Assembly: GCA_023423415.1 (NCBI GenBank)
Contig: JAFAFP010000222.1
Coordinates: 1 to 28,253 of the forward strand
Source of the DNA: Pseudomonadota bacterium
GTDB lineage: Bacteria > Pseudomonadota > Alphaproteobacteria > Rhizobiales > Xanthobacteraceae
Length of the DNA: 28,253 nucleotides
Direction: 5' to 3'
Shown piece after piece: positions 22,574 through 28,253 of this stretch (position 1 is its first letter; every line of letters begins with the position of its first letter). The translations under genes were made by a program, and so were the position numbers. The notes below the pieces were generated by a model that was given only the letters and a program-made list of their open reading frames with translations, made no database searches and was not told the DNA's origin.

Positions 22574-22945
22574 ATGGCCAAAACTGTCCTGATCGTGGAG
22601 GACAACGAGCTCAACATGAAGCTCTTCCACGACCTCCTGGAAGCGCATGGCTATCAGACCGTCGGGACCCGCAACGGGATCGAGGCGATGGATCTCGCGC
22701 GTCAGCACCGTCCCGATCTGATCCTCATGGATATCCAGTTGCCCGAGGTGTCGGGGCTCGAAGTCACCAAATGGTTGAAGGACGACGCGGAGCTGCGATC
22801 CATTCCGGTGATCGCCGTCACGGCCTTCGCGATGAAGGGCGACGAGGAGCGTATTCGCGCGGGTGGTTGTGAAGCTTATCTCTCGAAGCCGATTTCGGTT
22901 GGCAAATTCATTGAAACGATCCGTCATTTTCTCGGTAATGCATAG
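22574..22945 (+). CDS. divK: Single-domain response regulator DivK
   Basis: 123 residues, a receiver domain only. Key residues match Caulobacter DivK: acidic pocket VEDN (Glu9, Asp10), phosphoacceptor Asp53 (LILMDIQLP), Thr83 (AVTAFAM) and Lys105 (YLSKPIS). DivK is phosphorylated by DivJ and dephosphorylated by PleC at the poles, acts through DivL/CckA to lower CtrA activity, and activates DivJ and PleC for PleD signalling. The ATG is preceded by an excellent AGGAGG. pleD follows after 12 bases, the arrangement known in many Alphaproteobacteria, and indicates one operon. Confidence 0.95.
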   Translation: MAKTVLIVEDNELNMKLFHDLLEAHGYQTVGTRNGIEAMDLARQHRPDLILMDIQLPEVSGLEVTKWLKDDAELRSIPVIAVTAFAMKGDEERIRAGGCEAYLSKPISVGKFIETIRHFLGNA

Positions 22946-22957
22946 GGAATTCGCCGC

Positions 22958-24331
22958 ATGACTGCGCGCGTTCTTGTTGTCGATGACATCCCGGCCAACG
23001 TGAAGCTGCTCGAGGCACGGCTTTCCGCTGAGTATTTTGATGTGGTGACCGCCCATAACGGCGCAGAGGCGCTTGCGGTCTGTGGCCGCGCCGAATGCGA
23101 CATCGTTCTGCTCGACGTGATGATGCCGGACATGGACGGCTTCGAAGTGTGCCGCAGACTGAAGAGCAATCCGGCCACCCACCATATCCCGATTGTGATG
23201 GTGACTGCGCTCGATCAACCCTCGGACCGCGTCGCCGGACTTCAGGCCGGCGCCGACGACTTTCTGACCAAGCCGGTTTCCGATCTTGCGTTGATTGCCC
23301 GCGTGCGCTCGCTCACACGGCTGAAAATGATGACGGATGAGCTACGCATGCGCGCCGTGACGTCGCGCGAAATCGGCATTGAAAGCGCTGAGCGTGAATC
23401 GATCGCCGAAGCGGGAGTGGGCGGGCGCATTCTGATCGTCGATGACCGCCGCTCATCCTATGAACGTCTCATCACGATGCTCGGAAATGAGCATGTGGTC
23501 GAGATCGAGACCGATCCCAGCGCGGCGCTGTTTCGATCCGCCGAGGGCAATTACGAACTGATGATCGTATCGCTGAGCCTCGAGAACTTCGACGGATTGC
23601 GGCTGTGCAGCCAGTTGCGCTCGCTCGACCGCACGCGCAATCTGCCGATCCTGGCATTGTGTGAGCCTGACGACACCACACGGTTGATGCGCGGCCTCGA
23701 GATTGGCGTCAACGACTACCTGCTGCGTCCGATCGACCGCAATGAGTTGCATGCACGCGTGCGGACGCAGATTCGTCGCAAGCGGTACACCGAGCGGCTG
23801 CGCGATAATGTCCAGATGTCGATCGAGGCAGCGATCACCGATGCGCTGACCGGTTTGCACAATCGCCGTTACATGGAAAGCCATCTTGCCAAACTGGTCG
23901 AGCAGGCGGCCCTGCGCGGCAAGGATCTCGCGGTGCTGGTGCTCGACATCGACTATTTCAAATCGGTCAATGACAACTACGGTCACGATTGTGGTGACGA
24001 TGTCCTGCGCGAATTTGCAATCCGAATCCGGAAATCGATTCGCGGCATCGATCTCGCCTGCCGGATGGGAGGCGAGGAGTTTGTCGTGGTGATGCCCGAA
24101 ACGGACAGGGCGGTTGCGGCGACGGTCGCCGAGCGCCTTCGCCGCCGTATCGCAGCGGAGCCATTCCCCATCGAGCAGGGACGGCTGATGATCGACGTCA
24201 CCATCTCGATCGGCATCGCGACGCTCGAATCATCGCGGGACAGCGCCGTGCAGATGCTCAAGCGTGCCGATCAGGCGCTTTATCGCGCCAAGCGGGACGG
24301 ACGAAACCGGGTGGTTGCGGACGCGGCATAG
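22958..24331 (+). CDS. pleD: Diguanylate cyclase response regulator PleD
   Basis: 457 residues. Domains: receiver 1 (about 1-120; phosphoacceptor Asp53 in IVLLDVMMP, Lys105), receiver 2 (about 155-275; lacks the aspartate, reading MIVSLSLEN, so it serves as a dimerisation adaptor) and GGDEF domain (about 290-455) with active-site GGEEF at 371-375. An allosteric I-site RGID (362-365) is present six residues before it, indicating product inhibition. PleD makes c-di-GMP when phosphorylated and drives the swarmer-to-stalked type transition, flagellum loss and adhesion in Caulobacter. It forms an operon with divK, whose product activates the kinases that phosphorylate it. No strong terminator follows directly. 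Confidence 0.96.
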   Translation: MTARVLVVDDIPANVKLLEARLSAEYFDVVTAHNGAEALAVCGRAECDIVLLDVMMPDMDGFEVCRRLKSNPATHHIPIVMVTALDQPSDRVAGLQAGADDFLTKPVSDLALIARVRSLTRLKMMTDELRMRAVTSREIGIESAERESIAEAGVGGRILIVDDRRSSYERLITMLGNEHVVEIETDPSAALFRSAEGNYELMIVSLSLENFDGLRLCSQLRSLDRTRNLPILALCEPDDTTRLMRGLEIGVNDYLLRPIDRNELHARVRTQIRRKRYTERLRDNVQMSIEAAITDALTGLHNRRYMESHLAKLVEQAALRGKDLAVLVLDIDYFKSVNDNYGHDCGDDVLREFAIRIRKSIRGIDLACRMGGEEFVVVMPETDRAVAATVAERLRRRIAAEPFPIEQGRLMIDVTISIGIATLESSRDSAVQMLKRADQALYRAKRDGRNRVVADAA

Positions 24332-24524
24332 ACGTGTCCGCTATTCGTGGCTGGAAAAATTGAAGGAGCAGGCGCTCTCGTCCCAGATTGCGGTATTATG
24401 ATCCGCAGTCGTGGAAACCATATTCCTTTAGGTTGATGAAAGGTTGCCTGGCTGCGTCAAGACTTCTGCTTTGATTTCCAAAGAACAGAGAGATAGCCTT
24501 CCAATCAGGACGGGATCGGGCTTT

Positions 24525-24558
24525 CCGGTTCAGAAAAACCGGCCGGCGCAGAAGCCGG
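24525..24558. other. Two tandem hairpins
   Basis: CCGGTT-CAGAAA-AACCGG directly followed by CCGGC-GCAGAA-GCCGG. Both stems are short but exact and share the CCGG core and a CAGAA loop. There is no T-run behind them, so this is not a classical terminator. It could be part of a structured RNA or of the pleD 3' untranslated region. Confidence 0.4.
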
Positions 24559-24706
24559 TATTATGTCCAAACCTTTGATAACCCTACGGAATGCTCAGGT
24601 CCGCCGCATCTCCTGGGTCCGTGGGGTTCGGCCGGTTCGGGGGCGGTGACGAGTGGCCTCCTCATGACACCGCTTCCGACCGGCCACCCTTGTGCCAGCA
24701 AACCGA

Positions 24707-24737
24707 AATAAAAAAGCGCCCGATCGGGCGCTCTTTT
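24707..24737 (-). terminator. Rho-independent terminator of the rpmG operon
   Basis: Read on the minus strand, a GC-rich palindrome (24715-24732, AGCGCCCGATCGGGCGCT) is followed by a run of six T (the A-run 24710-24715 on the plus strand). It lies about 28 bases after the rpmG stop. Confidence 0.85.
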
Positions 24738-24760
24738 CTGCGCAGTCAGGATCGTCCTGA

Positions 24761-24928
24761 TTACTTGATCTTGGATTCGCGGAATTCGACGTGCTTCTTC
24801 GCGATCGGATCGTACTTCTTCTTCGACAACTTGTCGGTCATCGTGCGCGAATTCTTCTTGGTGACGTAATAAAAGCCGGTATCCGCGCTGGACACGAGCT
24901 TGACCTTAATGGTGACGGCTTTCGCCAT
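24761..24928 (-). CDS. rpmG: 50S ribosomal protein L33
   Basis: 55 residues, starting MAKAVTIKVKLVSSADTGF and ending EFRESKIK. Basic, with the KKNSRTMTDKLSKKKYDP signature. It lacks the two CxxC pairs of the zinc-binding form, so it is the zinc-independent type. L33 is a component of the large ribosomal subunit near the E site. GAGGT lies about 6 bases before the ATG. It is the last gene of the run rnr-DUF983-NUDIX-rpmG on the minus strand, separated from the NUDIX gene by 129 bases, which leaves room for its own promoter. A strong terminator follows. Confidence 0.96.
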   Translation of the reverse strand: MAKAVTIKVKLVSSADTGFYYVTKKNSRTMTDKLSKKKYDPIAKKHVEFRESKIK

Positions 24929-25057
24929 GACAGACCTCGATTGACGGGATTTGGCCGGAAACTAGCGGCAACGCCGCCAAAGTCAAGGAAGCCAGAGCGT
25001 TTTCGAGCGAAGTGGGTACCGGTTCGCGTTAAGAAAACGCGTCAAAACAACCCGTCC

Positions 25058-25792
25058 TCAGGAAATCAGTTTCCGCAGGAACCGTGTGCGGGGCATCCGA
25101 TAATAGGGAACCGGCAGGGCGTGGCTGAACCCGGCGGCGACCCGCGCCTCAAGTTCCTGCAGAATGACCCCGGTAACCGTCGGCATATCAAGCGTTCTGG
25201 CTTCGGTCAGCGGCATCCAGACCAGCTCCACAAGCTCTGCATCGGGATGGATCACATTCTCGATCCGGTGGGCGATGGCCGACGCATCGACGGCAAAGAA
25301 GCGAGTGTCGAAGCGCTTCGGCCGGCGCGACGGTGTCACCGCTCGCGCAATGAAATGCAGACTCGACAAGTCGGGATAGTACCCCAGAGCGGCGAAATCG
25401 GCCCAGGGGCCTGCAGGGGCGACAGGCGTATCGGTGCGCTTTGCACCAAAGAGGAGGCCGGTTTCCTCGAAGGTCTCGCGGATCGCAGCCAGAGCCAACG
25501 CCCGCGCCTTGGTAACGCTCGGACGCTGCACATCTTTCATCAGATACTGTTCGGCAATCGGATTGAGCTCGGATGCGGCCGGCATCAGCCGGTCGTTGGT
25601 TTCCATTCGCCCGCCTGGAAATACGAACTTTCCAGGCATGAACTTGTGAGCGTGGTGGCGCTTTCCGAGCAGCACTTTCGGGGTCGCGCCAGAGCGGTCG
25701 ACGATGATCAGCGTCGATGCATCAAGGGGGCGGACATTGTCGAACGAGCGGTCGCGTTCCGCTTTGGTCAGCCGCTCCGAGAAGTCGCTCAT
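25058..25792 (-). CDS. NUDIX hydrolase
   Basis: 244 residues. The Nudix signature is visible as FVFPGGRME (about 57-64), then an insertion of about 40 residues rich in leader-like sequence, and R105-E-T-F-E109-E110-T-G112 (the REUXEEXG part). The enlarged spacing between the Gly and the RE helix is like the CoA-pyrophosphatase and NUDT7/19-like groups. The family hydrolyses nucleoside diphosphates linked to a moiety X. Here the substrate is unknown. It overlaps the DUF983 stop by ATGA, so the two are translationally coupled within the rnr operon. Confidence 0.85.
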   Translation of the reverse strand: MSDFSERLTKAERDRSFDNVRPLDASTLIIVDRSGATPKVLLGKRHHAHKFMPGKFVFPGGRMETNDRLMPAASELNPIAEQYLMKDVQRPSVTKARALALAAIRETFEETGLLFGAKRTDTPVAPAGPWADFAALGYYPDLSSLHFIARAVTPSRRPKRFDTRFFAVDASAIAHRIENVIHPDAELVELVWMPLTEARTLDMPTVTGVILQELEARVAAGFSHALPVPYYRMPRTRFLRKLIS

Positions 25793-26223
25793 CGCTTGCC
25801 GCTGGTCACCGGTTGCGGCAGCAAAATCTCCTCAGATGGCGAGTGCGGATTGAACCCGTGCATGCGCGCCGCCCATTGCCACGCGACGACAGCGCCCTTG
25901 ATCGGGTTCATGAGAATGAAGGCGAGACCGAGCGTGAGTGGCAGCCACAAGGCGGCATGCAACCAATAGGATGGCGCGTAGGCCGTTTCTACCGCCAGCA
26001 CCAGCGGGACGACAATGTGGCCGACAACGACAATGTTGAGATAGGGAGGCAGGTCATCGGCGCGGTGGTGATGGAATTCCTCACCGCAAGCCGGGCATTT
26101 GTCCTCGGTTTTCAGGAGGGCACGGAACATGCGGCCTTCTCCGCAGGCCGGGCAAAGACCACGGAAGCCACGTTTGACCGCGGACCATCCATCGCGCGGC
26201 GCTGAAGTCTGTTCTGTGCTCAT
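25789..26223 (-). CDS. DUF983 family membrane protein with zinc-finger-like motif
   Basis: 144 residues. Two CxxC pairs (residues 24-27 CPAC and 43-46 CPAC) form a rubredoxin-like zinc-binding site near the N-terminus, followed by two hydrophobic helices (about 64-82 and 88-107) and a short polar end. This is the DUF983 family, common in Alphaproteobacteria, function unknown. ATGs at 26226 and 26223 are adjacent. I give the second, and GGATGAG sits just upstream. It begins just after the rnr stop and overlaps the NUDIX gene at the other end, so the three are one transcription unit. Confidence 0.85.
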   Translation of the reverse strand: MSTEQTSAPRDGWSAVKRGFRGLCPACGEGRMFRALLKTEDKCPACGEEFHHHRADDLPPYLNIVVVGHIVVPLVLAVETAYAPSYWLHAALWLPLTLGLAFILMNPIKGAVVAWQWAARMHGFNPHSPSEEILLPQPVTSGKR

Positions 26224-26227
26224 CATC

Positions 26228-28253
26228 TCATCCACGCCGCTTGCGCGGCACCCTCTTTTGCCCGGAGCGCGCCTTCTGGTCGCGCACCGGCTTTTTGCCT
26301 GTCGTTCGCCGCTGCGGCTTTTCGAAACGTCCCTCTGAAAGGAGTTCGAACCGCAGCGCGCCCGCCACCGGGATGGCCTCGACCAGACGAACGGTAACAT
26401 GGTCACCCAGCCGGTAGGTCTCGCCGGTTGAGCGTCCGATCATCGCGTGCCGGTCCTCGTGATACTGGTAGTAGTCATCGCCGATGGTCCGGGCGGGAAT
26501 GAATCCATCCGCGCCGGTTTCGTCAAGCTTCACGAACAAGCCGGCACGGGTGACCCCACCGATCCGGCCCTCGAATGTCGCGCCGATCCGGTCGGCGAGG
26601 TGGTGCGCGATGAGGCGATCCACCGTCTCGCGCTCGGCCTTCATTGCCCGGCGTTCGGATGCCGAAATACGGGCGGAAATCTCGTTCAGAGACGGCACGT
26701 CGGCGGTCTCGGGCAGAGCGCCGTCGCCGAGCTTGAGCGCCCGAAGCAGGGCCCGGTGAACGATGAGATCCGCATAGCGGCGGATCGGGGATGTGAAATG
26801 CGCATAGCGCCGAAGCGCGAGACCGAAGTGTCCGTAGTTCTCGGCTGAGTATTCGGCCTGCGCCTGGCTTCGCAGCACCACCTCGTTCACCAGGATCTCG
26901 GTCTCGTGTCCCTTCACGCGCCCCAGCACGTTGTTGAACAGCGACGGTCGCAGGATGGAGCCCTTGGGAAACGACATGTCCATCGTGCGCAGCAACTCGC
27001 GCAACGCCTCGACCTTTTCCAACGATGGCTCGTCGTGCACGCGATAGACCAGTGGCGTGCTAGCTCGTTCGAGCGTTTCGGCCGCGGCAACGTTGGCGAG
27101 GATCATGAATTCCTCGATCAACTTGTGTGCGTCGAGGCGTTCCGGGATGATCACACGATCGAGCGTGCCGTCAGGCTTCAGCAGGATCTTCCGTTCCGGG
27201 AGTTCGAGGTCGAGCGGGCCGCGTTGGTCACGCGCCCGCTTGACCGTTCGGTATGCGGCATAGAGCGGATCGAGAATGCTACCCTTGATCGGGCCGGTGA
27301 GATCGTCGGTACGATCTTCGAATGCGTCCTGCGCCTGCGCATAATGGAGCTTGGCTGCCGATCGCATCAGCACGCGATGGAAAGTGTGTGATTTCTTGCG
27401 CCCGTCCGGCGCGATTACCATGCGGACCGCGAGCGCCGGACGATCGACGTCCGGTTTCAGCGAACAGAGATCGTTGGAGATGCGCTCGGGTAGCATCGGC
27501 ACAACACGGTCGGGAAAATAAACCGAGTTGCCGCGATCAAGGGCTTCGCGATCGAGCGCCGAGCCCGGACGCACATAATGAGCGACGTCGGCAATGGCGA
27601 CAGTGACGAGGTGTCCGCCGCGATTGTCGGGATCGCGATCCGGTTCGGCGAAGACGGCGTCGTCGTGGTCCTTGGCATCCACCGGATCGATGGTGACGAG
27701 CGGGATTTTGCGCCAGTCCTCGCGGTTCGTGAGATCGGCGGGCTTGGCCGCGTCCGCCTCAGCCAGGGCCGCGTCCGAAAAGACATTCGGGATGCTGTGG
27801 ACGTTGATGGCGATCAGGCTGACCGCGCGCTCGCTCTTCAGTGACCCGAGCCGCTCCTTGATGTGTCCGGTCGGCAGGCCGAAGCGGCCCTCCTTGGTGA
27901 TGTCGGCGGCGACGAGTTCGCCATCCTGCGCCTCCATCGTCGCGCTGGGGGCGATGGCGAGTTCGCGGCCGAGCGATTTCTTGTCGACCGGGACCAGCCG
28001 GCCGCCGCCGCCGGGCAGGGCGCGGAAGATGCCGAGAACGCGCTTCTTCGCATGGCTGAGGATCTTGATGACGCGGCCCGAGTAACGCACCTCGCGCTCG
28101 AGCTCGCGCAGTTCTTCGAGCCTTAACAGGACGCGGTCGCCGATGCCTGCGGCTTCGCCGGGCTTGGGCCGGCGCGGAGTCGCGATGCGGATTTTCGGCG
28201 CCTCGCCGTGCGCTTCCTCGTCCCACTCCGTTGGAATCGCTAGCAAATCGCCG
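26228..28253 (-). CDS. rnr: Ribonuclease R, N-terminus beyond the window end
   Basis: 675 codons in view. The RNB catalytic domain carries PVDAKDHDDAV, the acidic metal-binding cluster, plus SNDLCSLKP and HFTSPIRRYADLIVHR. A C-terminal S1 RNA-binding domain (GRIGGVTRAGLFVKLDETGADGFIP) and a Lys/Arg-rich tail follow. The enzyme is a processive 3'-5' exoribonuclease that degrades structured RNA and acts in rRNA quality control and trans-translation. The first codon that could start it (TTG at 28244-28246) is not the start: coding continues to the edge (GDLLAIP), and about 100 residues with the cold-shock/helix domains lie outside. It heads the DUF983-NUDIX-rpmG run. Confidence 0.96.
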   Translation of the reverse strand, partial: GDLLAIPTEWDEEAHGEAPKIRIATPRRPKPGEAAGIGDRVLLRLEELRELEREVRYSGRVIKILSHAKKRVLGIFRALPGGGGRLVPVDKKSLGRELAIAPSATMEAQDGELVAADITKEGRFGLPTGHIKERLGSLKSERAVSLIAINVHSIPNVFSDAALAEADAAKPADLTNREDWRKIPLVTIDPVDAKDHDDAVFAEPDRDPDNRGGHLVTVAIADVAHYVRPGSALDREALDRGNSVYFPDRVVPMLPERISNDLCSLKPDVDRPALAVRMVIAPDGRKKSHTFHRVLMRSAAKLHYAQAQDAFEDRTDDLTGPIKGSILDPLYAAYRTVKRARDQRGPLDLELPERKILLKPDGTLDRVIIPERLDAHKLIEEFMILANVAAAETLERASTPLVYRVHDEPSLEKVEALRELLRTMDMSFPKGSILRPSLFNNVLGRVKGHETEILVNEVVLRSQAQAEYSAENYGHFGLALRRYAHFTSPIRRYADLIVHRALLRALKLGDGALPETADVPSLNEISARISASERRAMKAERETVDRLIAHHLADRIGATFEGRIGGVTRAGLFVKLDETGADGFIPARTIGDDYYQYHEDRHAMIGRSTGETYRLGDHVTVRLVEAIPVAGALRFELLSEGRFEKPQRRTTGKKPVRDQKARSGQKRVPRKRRG

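Larger units (their letters stand above)
24332..24760. other. Gene-free stretch between pleD and rpmG with tandem hairpins
   Basis: No protein-coding gene is convincing across these 429 bases. Notable structure is a pair of abutting hairpins at 24525-24542 (CCGGTT/AACCGG, loop CAGAAA) and 24543-24558 (CCGGC/GCCGG, loop GCAGAA). A short repeat GGTATTATG occurs at about 24393 and 24557. The stretch also holds the rpmG terminator at 24707-24737. It could harbour a small RNA or the 3' end of pleD mRNA. This is speculation. Confidence 0.4.

Noticed and set aside
24791..25969. 392-residue open frame on the plus strand
   Set aside because: It runs opposite rpmG and the NUDIX gene, both clearly real. 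No family features.
28244..28246. TTG as the start codon of rnr
   Set aside because: The frame stays open past it to the window edge (GDLLAIP), and RNase R lacks its N-terminal domains, so the true start is outside.

Overview
The window reads as ordinary chromosome of an alphaproteobacterium of the order Hyphomicrobiales (Rhizobiales), most likely the Bradyrhizobium/Rhodopseudomonas/Afipia group (Nitrobacteraceae). This rests on a GC-rich composition (about 60% by eye), MipZ and DivK-PleD (alphaproteobacterial cell-cycle proteins), EipB, DUF1489, DUF3572, a small phasin, the clpS-clpA pair and the gene order rnr-DUF983-NUDIX-rpmG. The genus is inference. I see no rRNA, tRNA, CRISPR array, insertion sequence, phage gene or plasmid gene.

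Layout. 1-3011: the 3' part of a biotin-carrying acyl-CoA carboxylase subunit (probably mccA), a DUF1489 protein and an intradiol ring-cleavage dioxygenase, all on +. 3184-4119: a secreted FecR-domain protein ending in a Pro-rich repeat. 4205-6171: divergent panC (-) and mipZ (+) around a palindrome flanked by direct repeats. 6274-7710: a VWA-domain protein and a membrane-anchored J-domain protein, nearly abutting. 7753-10094: a D-Ala-D-Ala carboxypeptidase with SPOR domain (-), then a phasin (+) with a TGC-rich upstream region. 10225-11505: a TadG-like VWA protein (-). 11506-14886: a repeat-rich intergenic region, then clpS and clpA. 14971-16886: a glutathione S-transferase (-) and an azlC-azlD pair (+) preceded by tiny ORFs. 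16889-19847: a minus-strand run ridA-like, GDPD, FemAB-like acetyltransferase, HIT. 19979-20851: eipB (+). 20869-22448: DUF3572 and dinB (-, overlapping). 22574-24331: divK-pleD (+). 24332-24760: a gene-free stretch with tandem hairpins. 24761-28253: rnr (cut by the window end), DUF983, NUDIX and rpmG (-).

How the genes fit together. Several loci concern the envelope and cell cycle: MipZ places the division site, DivK and PleD drive polarity and c-di-GMP signalling, DacA-SPOR trims septal peptidoglycan and EipB supports envelope integrity. ClpS and ClpA are the adaptor and unfoldase of the N-end-rule and cell-cycle protease ClpAP. The rest is housekeeping metabolism (leucine catabolism, pantothenate, branched-chain amino-acid export, storage granules) and RNA turnover plus ribosome supply. 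I found no clear undescribed defence or mobile system. The most open points are the VWA/J-domain pair beside mipZ, the orphan FecR protein, the leader-like ORFs before azlC, the clpS and panC/mipZ intergenic repeats and the hairpin region after pleD.
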